From positions 3,596,001 to 3,660,000 of the forward strand of contig CM024188.1 of NCBI GenBank assembly GCA_013433145.1: a stretch of 64,000 nt of DNA, written 5' to 3'. Source of the stretch: Ascaris suum. Its lineage: Eukaryota > Nematoda > Chromadorea > Rhabditida > Ascarididae. This document shows, piece by piece, positions 54,601 through 64,000 of the stretch (positions are counted from its first letter, which is position 1; every line of letters begins with the position of its first letter). A model generated the notes under the pieces. That model was not told the origin of the DNA, searched no databases, and saw only the letters and a list, made by a program, of their open reading frames with translations. Both the position numbers and the translations under genes were made by a program.

Positions 54601-56380
54601 AACAAATTATTACCTAATATGTGAGCTTTTTTGCACTTTTTTTAACGACACTAACGTGGTCCATTTGTGCAATGCGTATCTACTGCTAGAGTAACCATTT
54701 TTTCAAGAACTCTTACAATGCATGTGTTCAATTTCAGTTTGATCCCCTTTTATTTTGCACCTAAATTCGTTCTACTCAAACTCATTTTCTCGATTCTTCT
54801 TAAGGTGCTAATTAGTTGGCAAGCAAATTTATCGTTTTAGTCGTACACATTTATATGCGAGGCTTCGCACTCTTAGCTTTCGACAAAAACACTTTTTGCG
54901 CTGAACATTCGCCTTTGAAATTCCCATCTCCATTTCTAGGGTACACTTTTTCAACGATACCTCAATGTTTTGCATAGAAGTGGATTTCGATAGCTAGTTC
55001 GATTCTGTTCTCCGATTTTGCTTCAGGAGTTTCATTATAGCCAAGGCATAATTTTGCAAAAATAGAGAGTGCAAGTTAGTAAAGTTAACCGTCATTTTGG
55101 CGCTAAAAATGTTGCTAAGGAAGGAGAGCGACATGGGACGTTTTAAATCTGCAAAAAGTTTAAGAAAAACTCGCTGCAAGAAGTTATCGTGAGAAGAAAT
55201 TTGTCCAGATAGAAGTTATTTCTTTGCATAAAATATTAGAACTGTTTGCCGGATAGGGGTTATTGCAAGAGGAAGAAAAGGAAGTGAGCGAATTTATATG
55301 GGCATGTGAAATGTGCTCGTGGGAGCAGTGATGTATGATCGCAACCAATCTTTGCAATAACTGGTGCGTCAACAAGCACATAAGAATTTCACTAATAATG
55401 CATACGAGAAAGCGGTACATCCCTGTTGCCAAAAATTTATAATTTTTGCGGTGTTTCCTCACTCAACGCATATCTCTGAAAGATCCCATTCCTTAAGGCA
55501 TAAAACACGCTTATGTCCTTGTTCAAGAAAAACTAATCCATTGTAGAGATTCGAGGGAAATTTGCACAGTCAGTCTAGAGGTGAGGTCCAAAAAACATGA
55601 TCTGTACTTCTATCACGACTTCATCCACTTTATCTCTCAAAATTTTCTTCTTCCTGCTGCTCCCCAGTTCCAATGCAGCATTGATTGAAAGGTTTTTTTG
55701 CAAGAAGTAAGAATCCACTAAAAATTTCACCAATCACCTCAAATGATCCTAATCTATTGAAGAACTTTTGTGACAACGTCCTACATACTGTAAAGTTTCA
55801 AAAGTAATGCTTTATATCGTTCTGAATGTTCTATTCGATCCTTCTGTGAAATTATTGAAATACGAAGTCTTCAATTATGCCAAACGTAATTCCCATGACG
55901 TAATGGCTTGTTGGTAAAACCCCGTCCATTTGACTTATCGGCAAAAGTTCCTAATCAAATATTGATTTGATAGCAAAACTTGATATTCCGTCTTTTTTGT
56001 TTAGAGAAGGAGAAACAATCTTCTGGACCATAAGCGCGTCTTTAACGCACATGAGTGACTGCGCAATAGTACGTCTTATTTTTTGCTTGCTGCGCGAAGT
56101 TAAAAGTATAGCATGATATGTGGTAGGTACCTAGGAACATGAACAAGAAACTGGGCAGAATGCTTAAAGTGATGTACTGAAAACCTGGGTCATTGCAAAA
56201 AAAGTGCAGTGATTCCCGTCCAACTCGGTTTTAGGCAGTAGACAGGGAGTTCTTGGATGCACGTTGTAGAAATTTCAGATCCCTATACGTGGGTATCCAC
56301 CAGACCAGTCCCTCCACGACTGCAGCCGAAGTACGCGGGTTTTCTGAAGGCTCAAGACTAACGCAGAGATAGGAGGCTGT
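45606..56380. other. Long region without a supported gene
   Basis: Scattered open frames (plus 45887-46126 and 47079-47645; minus 50901-51137, 52525-52719, 55184-55462) lack family features and exon borders. A plus frame at 51945-52080 (ELNSGELIISVVTTPAKNK) is coding-like but isolated. Confidence 0.4.
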
Positions 56381-56389
56381 GCTGCTGGT

Positions 56390-56665
56390 AAACGATCGGA
56401 ATATCTGCCGGTCGGCAACCGGTCGAAAGACGTTGGCTGGCAACAAAAATTTGGAAAATTTGGTTGAAACCGAATGTATTTAATAAATGTCGCTCGGTTA
56501 ACGAACGAACGCATTTAGCAAATCCCGGAATTCGGTTGCAGCCGGAAACGTTTCAGAAGTGCCGGCCGGTAACTGACCGAAAGCATTCAGTAAAACCGCA
56601 CTTCAGTTCCAATCTAAAGGCAGACCAGCGAATGTTTATCGGCCGGTAGAACCGGCAGAAATTTC
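56390..56665. repeat. Tandem repeat of about 72 bp, three to four diverged copies
   Basis: Copies begin near 56455, 56521 and 56593, with common parts CGGTT-AAC-GA-CGAA and GCATT-AG-AAA. On the plus strand two copies read PNVFNKCRSVNERTHLA and PETFQKCRPVTDRKHSV, so the unit is a multiple of three. GC content is above the flanks. An earlier partial copy lies at 56395-56440. Confidence 0.65.
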
Positions 56666-57366
56666 GATGACCGACCTGAGTTCCGTCAAACAATGTTTGT
56701 CATGAGGATTGCGTAGAACCTTCACGATTGCACTTCATGTAATTTTTTTCAATAGCAGTAGCAAATGGATGAAACCAGCAGCAATAGCACAAGAAACAAT
56801 AGCACAAATGGAACCAAAAAACATAGCTGCCGCAGCCAAATATGATATTGGCAGATATTGAGATGAAGACCGTGTTTATTCAAGTGGGCTAGAAATGGAT
56901 TCTTGGAAACAAGAGTCAGCAGAGAATGTGGAAAGAAAAAACCATGAGGTTAGTTTTCGCCTAAGATGAAAAGTGCCACTTAGGTTCCGATAAAATGAAT
57001 CGAATAACGATGCAAACAGGCTAAAACATCGGCGAGATAATGCACTGCCTGAAATGGCTGTAAATGCGATTCAGCAGCTCAGAACATGCTAAGTATATAC
57101 GGAAAAAGTATCCACAGCAAATAAACTGCTCATCGACAGAAAATGAGAAAAGAACAGAATAGGCAAACTTAAACTCTTCTCCAGAGTTGGCTCTGTGGAC
57201 GGAACAATACCTTAACATATTGGCCGCAAAAACAGATTAACTTCGAGAATGCCAATATTTACAAAGTTTTATAATGCGTCCTCAATTCGCAGGTGCTGCT
57301 AAGCGCACAAGCAGTTCTCAATCCAGTAACTTTCAATTTGAGAGCTGGGATCTGCTGGGGAAGGGT

Positions 57367-57396
<30 letters not shown>
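57367..57396. repeat. (G)30 homopolymer
   Basis: Thirty consecutive G on the plus strand. The minus-strand proline-rich frames across it are artefacts. Confidence 0.97.
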
Positions 57397-57397
<1 letters not shown>

Positions 57398-57720
57398 ACA
57401 AGGAGGGGAAATAAAGGAAGGAACGCAGATCCAGATATCAAAAAAAGAGGTGCTAATGAAACGACATGATAGGCAGATCGCCCGCTGTGAAATCGAGAAT
57501 GTGAGTGGCATTCTGGAGAAAAAACAACTCTGCAAAATTGTGCCCTACTCGTCACAAGTATTCTGTATCAGAGCGGTTTTCTTAGGCGACGATGTCGACT
57601 ACAGGTTGATCATTTCTGTTATGTTTGTTATCTTGAGGGGAGGGCACCTGTCAGCTTAACATCAGCTCATATCCTGCATCACTTTCCCTTTCAACATCCT
57701 GTGGTCCCTCTATGTACTTT

Positions 57721-57734
57721 GGGGGGGGGGGGGG
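57721..57734. repeat. (G)14 homopolymer
   Basis: A second G run, 325 bp after the first and on the same strand, followed by G-rich sequence. Confidence 0.97.
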
Positions 57735-58074
57735 TAAGAGGGGGTAGGGCTGGTGAATATCTAGACAGCTCCGCAACTGGCGGTGAGAGGCATCGGATCT
57801 GTTGTAGATCCTCTCATTACCTTGCAATTCCTTGCTCCTCCCGGAGTTCTTTTCACATTTTGAGCAGCACTCTCCTCGGCAAAAGTCTTCTCTATTGTGC
57901 CTTCGGCTTTCCCCTCTCTTGAACACTGCGTTCCATCATAAGAGTCGAAACTTATGCAGCGCAAGATTTTGTATGCAGCAAATGGATTTTGAATGTCCTT
58001 CACGAAAATCGGCGCTAAATTTGGTATGTGAGATAGTAACGAAAATTCTTACAACAAAGTCGCATAAAACAGAG

Positions 58075-61000
58075 ATGATCTCATTCACAGTAATACAAAC
58101 AACAATTAGTGCAATATGGAGGTAATAAATAGCACCGACTAATTCGATAAAATTGATGAAGAATTCTTCGATCATCATCTTATCTCTCCTAGCAGGAACG
58201 CATTCGCCAAGAATGATTCCATAGTAAGTTCAAATGTACCACCTTTAGCTGCCATGTGTTCATTATGTTAAACAATACTCGCAGGTTTATTGCCCTATAT
58301 TCGCCAGTGTCTCTATAATCGCATGGATGCCGAAGTGGCACCGACCAGACTGCTTCCGGCACCGAATTGTCTCGCAGCTGAACGTCTTGGTGCTAGACTG
58401 TCACCGCTGCCAGAAAGTTAAAGCGCCAAAGCATCGTGAATGTTTTAGAGAGCAAGTTCACTTCGTTTATAGCATTGAAAATCTTAACGAACTTCAATAT
58501 TTATGCACTAAAAGAGTTTTTTTAAAGCAAGGTATTTGATTTCATGGCTATTCCTGTCAGAAAAGACTGTGGCGTTTTTTTCAGTGCTGAACAGTGTGTA
58601 GAAGCCGAAGCTGAACGGTGCTTTTATAAGCTTTTCGGGCAAATGTCTAACATATGCAGCGATTCGGAATTGACTTTCAGGTGTCATCATTATAAGGTAC
58701 TTTTATTGTGTTTTTATTTCTGTCCAGTATTCTCGTACCTGCCACTTATCATATGAAGATTTTATTTTTATGGCTCGAATCTAGCGACAAATATGTTTTG
58801 CGTTGTTGTATTCAGTACTATGAAACGTGAAGCGTGCGCGTGAATCCCAAACACAACCATATTTTGAAGGCGTAGAGTGGAATTTCTAAAAAAGCCGAGT
58901 CTAATATTAGAACACTAGAAAACATCCTAGTTCCATGAAAAGAGTAAAAAATGCGAACCTTTTCGAAACGTTTTGCAGATCTGCAAATTTAAGCTTGGTT
59001 CACTCGCTATGATGTATTTCTAACAAAGAGCATCAGTGTAAATTTGTGCACGATCTTCGTGAAACGAACTGCAAAATAAGCACTGACCTCCAGAGTTTAG
59101 CAGGCTTTCTCCCAGGTTTAAAAGTGTTTCATATCATTAAACGCAAGGCACGCCACATTTGCACGCATTCCACCGGTTGCATCGACCACATTTGCACATC
59201 CGCTATTTTGTAATTCAAAAATGGAAAATTTCCTGCTGGGTTTTATACGCATCAAAGTTTTGCTCTGTTTTCCTTCCACTCCGTTTGGTAAGAACTTCAA
59301 GAGATTGGTTAATTCGCTATGCAGTGCTATAAATCCGTAGCTTTACAATCACTTCGATGCATATTTTCATACGGAGATTTATACACTATGCGGTATTCTA
59401 CATTATTTCCGACATCTGAAGTGAAGACATTGCGTCAAATATCCGTGGTTGCTGTTACTATCTGTAACAAATCGGTGTATCCGTGAGATTCTGCAGTTGC
59501 ATTTTTTAAGTGGGACTTTTTTGTACATGACTACCGCTGAAACTTTCTAGTGCTGCATGCCACCTTCTATACATTTTTCGGCACTGAAAAAGAAAAAATA
59601 CAGTAAAACGCATCAAATTTATCAAATAGTTGTAAATCCATAAGTTAACGGTGACTCTGAACATCTTTGCGATCGCACATCCCTTTTCCGAAGGCGCTTT
59701 TGTTGCGTAAGTGAACCCACTTGTATGCAGGAACTTTCGCGAATGACTGTGAATAGATCTCAGTAGAGTCGTGCTGTTGATGCACTCAGAAAATCCTTCA
59801 CGTCAATAGCATCATCTGGATTCTCAAGACCGTTTGTCACAATGACCATGATCTACAGCGGTTGTTACGAATTTCAAAGGGTCCAAACTCTGCGTTCGTG
59901 CTATCCATTGTATTCTGCAGTCGCACATCCATGAAATTCCTACGCATTCGTCGTATTTTACAAATTTCATCCGCTTGCTCATTCGAGCAACATTAGAGTT
60001 CTATCAGCGCATGCTTCTGCGTCGCCCACTTTTTAATCTACACAACACAACCGACAACACTTACGAACACTGTTATTATCTTCGAATTATTTGCTGTCAA
60101 GTTTCAGAACGTAATTCAAATTCATAGCGGCATTTATTTGACCTTTTAAAGGCATCGATTTCATCAAGCTGATGACGAAAAAACCATTATTTGAATTAAT
60201 ATAATCACTGAGATTATTGAATTTATTCACCGAATGCTCTTCTACAGAGGCTTTACTTTTGCAGTTTCTGGACGAATGTTTCGCAAGGGAGGTCGGTATT
60301 TGTCCAGCAAATCAAGTTGGCCGCCACGCAAGACTTGCTTACAGAAAACGCCAAGTGATCTGCGACAGGCAAAACCAGAAACAGTACAGGGAAGCGGTAA
60401 GTGCATAAAGATTTTGAAGCGTTTGCATCAATCAAAACATTGTTGCATCACCGCTGCAACTTGTTTTTCAACATTGGACAGCTGTGTATGAGTGATGGAC
60501 CGAAACGTGGCGTATGAATTAGCTGGAAGCGTGTTACAGAGCAAAGCACCAAATTTGTATGAGGTCAGAAAAAACAACGAAATTTTCCCTGCTCATCTTT
60601 ACTGCCTATGATATGTCAACGGTCCCTTCCCCTCCCCCTCCCACCCTCCCCCCACCATTGATGCTGCTAAATCTTCGCCATCTAGAAACTACGCTGCTAT
60701 TGCAGCAGCAGTTGCAATGTTTCACATCATGCGCGAATTTCTCCGATAACTACGGTCATTGCGATATCGTGTTGTTTTCGGTGGCGTTAGCAGAAGAAGG
60801 ACCCATCGCTCCTTAGTAAAATGTCTCAGATGGTATGAGATATCATGGCACTCGGCGAGGTTCATCCTGCGCCTATCAGTGATTGTTTTGTGCGCTTGCG
60901 CAAATTTTTGCTTCAGCGCGTTATGCTAACATCAAGCACTTTAAAGCATATTTCGCAAAAAGGAACGTAATTTGCAGACAGGTAATCAGTCCTAAGGTAA

Positions 61001-62085
61001 AAAGGCGGGAACGTCCTCGCGTTCTCATCATTGCTTTAGGTTGAAATGGAGCAGCAGCAAACAAATATCGTCAACTTCATTCAAACAGCTGACAAACGCC
61101 TTCATAAAAATTATCTGAACTAAGCAACTTGCCAAAGCCGCATTCATTTACTGCAACGACCTCTTCTGACGACTCCTAACACAGGCCTCATAGTCTGCGC
61201 ATAGCTTTTGCATTCCTGTCATTACACTATTTTCATAAGGCGGCATCATTTTCGGTGACATTTCCAAACAACAGAGGCGCTTTAAGTTAGACTACGGCAT
61301 CTGGTTGACGTTAGCACTGTTCTCAGAACTTGCTTTCTATACAGCGGTTGTTAAGCTCGAGCGTGAGAATTCTGTCGTTTTAGTCTTACGTCCGCCACAG
61401 AAATCGAGTAGGTTTGAAAAATCCTTTAGGGGAGGGGACCCACTAAGGCTGAGGCACCAGATGGAATGAGGAAAAGCTTGTCGGAGCGAAATTCGTGTCT
61501 TTTTTCGAAGTGTTGATCCGTTTCGCTGTTTTGCTGATGCAAAAATAAGTTTCAGTTGGCACCAACAACTGAGAAAAACATTGCAGACTTTTTAGGGATG
61601 CCAATGAGATTGCAGATTTATGTATTAGCTCAAATCAGAAACTGCTCATGATTCAGACTCGAAGACGGCCAACATCCCTATCACGGCCCGGTCCGCCGAA
61701 CGAGCTGCAGTTCATTTCATTGTTTGGTTACCTCCAAACCCAATGCAGTATAGCCGCTCACGAAAATTGCTCCACTGGACGCTATCAAGGTATGATCGAG
61801 ACATGTGAAGAGGAGATCCGTGCTAAAGCGGCGTCATCGAACAGCGACTTCGATAGGCATCAAATTCTTCGGTAAGCAGCTGGCTGTCGTCAGCATTTCT
61901 TTCATACGCTTTGCACCATGTGTAAACAGCTTAGCAAGATAAAGCAAAAATGACGTGAATGAGAAAACGTAGTCAGGACGGCGTATCAAAACTGTTGCCG
62001 AAGCGGTACCTTGAAGCGGAGAACAACACCAACAACAAGCGGTACCTTTCTCGTCGTTTCAATTCGCTTCTCTGTTCATTGTTAA
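58075..62085 (+). CDS. Secreted cysteine-rich protein, T20D4.11/DUF19-like (5 exons)
   Basis: Proposed exons are 58075-58121, 58585-58696, 60265-60396, 61657-61871 and 61977-62085, all phase-consistent, giving 615 bp and 204 residues. Exon 1 would be a short signal peptide (MISFTVIQTTISAIW then SA-EQC). The core has EQCVEAEAERC, then RCHHYKFLDECFAREVGICP with C-x8-C-x7-C across an intron, then VIC and a later QTQCSIAAHENC cluster. This spacing recalls the nematode T20D4.11-like (DUF19) extracellular domain, whose molecular role is unknown. Exons 2-4 have good splice sites (TTTTTTTCAG, TTTTGCAG, GCG|GTAAGT, TTCG|GTAAGC). The first exon, the start of exon 4 (61711 also possible) and the last exon are tentative. 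An alternative last acceptor (61973) gives another C-terminus ending at 62171. Confidence 0.6.
58585..58696 (+). CDS. DUF19-like gene exon 2
   Basis: It follows GTTTTTTTCAG (phase 2) and ends TATAAG|GTACTT (phase 0). It encodes AEQCVEAEAERC and ICSDSELTFRCHHYK. An upstream acceptor (CTGTCAG, 58560) keeps the frame and would add KDCGVFFS. Confidence 0.65.
60265..60396 (+). CDS. DUF19-like gene exon 3
   Basis: It has 44 codons, phase 0 at both ends, between CTTTTGCAG and GAAGCG|GTAAGT, the best splice pair in the gene. It encodes FLDECFAREVGICPANQ and QVICDRQNQKQ. The cysteine spacing continues that of exon 2. Confidence 0.75.
60619..60656 (+). repeat. Homopyrimidine tract in intron 3 of the DUF19-like gene
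   Basis: C-rich run (CCCTTCCCCTCCCCCTCCCA and on). It is the strongest of several pyrimidine or purine tracts in the window. Confidence 0.85.
61657..61871 (+). CDS. DUF19-like gene exon 4
   Basis: Phase 0 in, phase 2 out, with donor TTCTTCG|GTAAGC. It encodes ISLFGYLQTQCSIAAHENC and MIETCEEEIR. An in-frame acceptor at 61710 would remove 18 residues rich in R, P and S. Confidence 0.6.
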
Positions 62086-62204
62086 TAGCTTATTGGGTAA
62101 ATGGCCTACTTATGAAATGTTTCTTCTCCCGCTGCGTTCTAACTGGAACTATGGAAGGATGTGGCTACTGATGTACTAAAGTGTGATGAGGCGCGGTGTT
62201 AAAA

Positions 62205-62300
62205 GTTCACTGTTGGAAGCACGGCACAAGTGGCTCCGTAGTGAAGTCACAGTTAGAAAATGCTTCCAACGTTTCCAAGAATTTCATTTCTAAAATCTTC
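62205..62300 (+). mobile_element. Possible mariner-like helix-turn-helix remnant
   Basis: A short plus frame reads ARHKWLRSEVTVRKCFQRFQ before a stop. It resembles the 'vR-x-C-f-x-r-F' helix of mariner transposase DNA-binding domains. No catalytic part was seen. Low certainty. Confidence 0.2.
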
Positions 62301-64000
62301 GCGAGAAAATCCAGTCGCGAGTTGATAATGTCTCAGCCCCAGCAGTCGTGAACATCACGCTGGCTGCAACTTGCTACAACCATGTCTTTCTTTGCTTATA
62401 ACTGAGCACTACTGTGGTTGCGGTAGCCTTGTGGTCGAAGTATCAACTTTGCACTGAAGTTTCCTTCCGTGCTTCAAATTTTCAGAATCATCCCAAATTC
62501 AGTGATAAATGAGTAACATCTGCACAGAGACGAAAACAGTAGTGCCAAAAGGTGACATCGTGCAAAAACAGTTTTTTTTCCGTGCATTTTGCTGTACAAT
62601 TGAGAGGAAGCTATACTTGCAAGAAATACGTTCGCCCTCATAAACTACTGATTAACGAATACCAAGTCGAAAGCACAAAACAGGTGAAGAAAACCGCAAG
62701 TAATATTTTATAAGAACAATTTCTCTTGGAAGCTTTTCTTTCTAAGCAACAAACTGAAGTAACTAAACGAACGGAGCATATAATTAACTACTCGTTTGTT
62801 TATTTGTTGATTTATTATTGTCGCATTTAATGTGCAACTCATACACAGTGGGAGTCCGAACAAGTAAAGCGATCTTTATTCAATTAAACGAATTAAATGA
62901 TCAAGATGAACTAGGCATAAAATAATACTACATGGTAAAGCAGTTTTTCTACTTCCAGCACTTCAAATTCCTACGTTTGTTGTTTATAAGTGGCCCTTCC
63001 CGATGTAACCCTAATGCTTATGTCGATAGTAAATGTTTTAAAGACATGTTCCTTCCATGTTCCTTGTCTAAGATTTTCTGCTCGTGATAGTGCTGTTAGT
63101 TGATTTTTTCTGCTCCAGTTCCCATAAGACTGCTAAACTTGATTCTATTAAACTTACTGTCAAAGATTTTCCTAGAAAACTGTAAAGGTTCCTTACCTGG
63201 GACAGATATTTACCTTCTGCGCTGGAAAAGGAGACAGATATTTACCTTACACATGAATTCTATATCTGCTGAGGAGGGGAGAAGGAATGAGTGGACAGTT
63301 TCGCCTCAAAGAGTGCTCCTTCTCGAACCTCAGAAAAATGAAAAAATTAGCTTGTGAGGGGGGAGTTGGTCCACTGGGCATTCGAGGGTGGAAGGATTAA
63401 TGCAATGGAAACACTTTAGTTCCCTGCTGCTGAGTATTGCCTATTCTACGCGGTTTAAGAAGAATGTGCATTTTAAGGCTTAAGCTGGACACGTCGAAGA
63501 AGTTGCTTGAGTATCCTGAAACTAGGCGCGATGATGAGTGTTTGGTCGTGCGATCAACTCTTAGTGATATATATCGGATACATCATCGTTACTGTTTCCA
63601 GGTTTGATACCATTCATTGACTTCTTGCTTTCTCGTCACTCGACAAAACGTCAAACATTATTTGTAACGAATAAATTATTGCACTATTTTGTGCAATCAA
63701 AATCCTTTAAACAACTGCATTGTAAATTGGAAACGTTTTGCGATTGTACACTGTGTTTAATTTGGCACCTTTTCTTTTGCATGCGGAAAACAACGGATAT
63801 GACGGGCCGTTCGTGGATCACTTCTAGAATGTAGGATTAGGGTTGGTCATATTTAACGAGAAATTCGTTACGTTCAGTTTCCACGTCGTAGCATTATACC
63901 GAGAAAAGTCAAACACTATATAATATTTTTTCATAATTTTGCTTCAACTGACTCAACTAAAAATAGGTCTCTTTAGAATCGCATTGCTCTGCATATAGAG
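62300..64000. other. No gene supported; one weak exon candidate
   Basis: 63602-63663 on the plus strand lies between TGTTTCCAG (phase 1) and TTATTT|GTAACG (phase 0), with LIPFIDFLLSRHSTKRQTLF. It could be an exon of a gene continuing beyond the window. A 16-bp direct repeat (GACAGATATTTACCTT) occurs at 63202 and 63233. Confidence 0.25.

Larger units (their letters stand above)
56666..58074. other. No gene supported apart from G tracts
   Basis: Upstream flank of the DUF19-like gene. A plus frame ending at AATTTG|GTATGT (58022; QMDFECPSRKSALNL) has a good acceptor and donor in phase 0, but I could not place it in a gene. Confidence 0.3.

Noticed and set aside
57259..57555. Proline-rich minus-strand frames
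   Set aside because: They are produced by the G homopolymer.
57936..58178. Hydrophobic minus frame as a receptor exon
   Set aside because: No splice partners. The opposite strand gives the better-supported start of the DUF19-like gene.
62395..62470. Possible tRNA-like stretch (GTGGTTGCGGTAGCC)
   Set aside because: No cloverleaf or T-loop consensus could be drawn.

Overview
The window looks like genomic DNA of a nematode, most likely a rhabditid/strongylid (hookworm-like) worm. It is AT-rich and intron-rich, has no bacterial operon layout, and uses TTTCAG-like acceptors. It carries a T20D4.11/DUF19-like cysteine-rich gene, a nematode-type family, and a decayed RTE-like LINE endonuclease. Species and clade are inference. 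The many 60-140 codon open frames are close to what chance gives at this base composition, so length alone was not taken as evidence. Genes are called only where residues, splice signals and intron phase agree.

Best-supported gene (minus strand, about 18.76 to 8.76 kb): ten exons joined in phase from a start codon at 18729 to a stop at 8764. They encode a 384-residue pentameric (Cys-loop) ligand-gated ion channel subunit, with signal peptide, N-terminal helix, W-x-D loop, a 13-residue Cys-loop and M1 to M4. The subunit is of divergent nicotinic type, lacks the vicinal cysteines of alpha subunits, and has almost no M3-M4 cytoplasmic loop. A decayed second copy of its last exon lies just downstream.

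Second gene (plus strand, about 58.08 to 62.09 kb): five exons of a small secreted cysteine-rich protein resembling the T20D4.11/DUF19 family. The central exons are firm; the first and last are tentative.

0-8 kb holds three separate (TA)n arrays of about 110 bp each, a diverged 100-bp direct duplication, two possible exons and the LINE fragment (5.58-6.29 kb), which begins directly after a (TA)n array. 18.8-58 kb holds no gene I can name. It contains scattered candidate exons (19.2, 20.8, 22.7, 28.4-29.7 and 42.1 kb), a degenerate trinucleotide region (31.7 kb), GC-rich blocks that look like dispersed repeats (33.2, 38.9, 40.2 kb), an AT palindrome (45.2 kb), a 72-bp tandem repeat (56.4-56.7 kb) and two G homopolymers (57.37 and 57.72 kb). 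62-64 kb holds a possible mariner-like remnant and one weak exon. I saw no tRNA, rRNA, SL-RNA gene or CRISPR array by eye.
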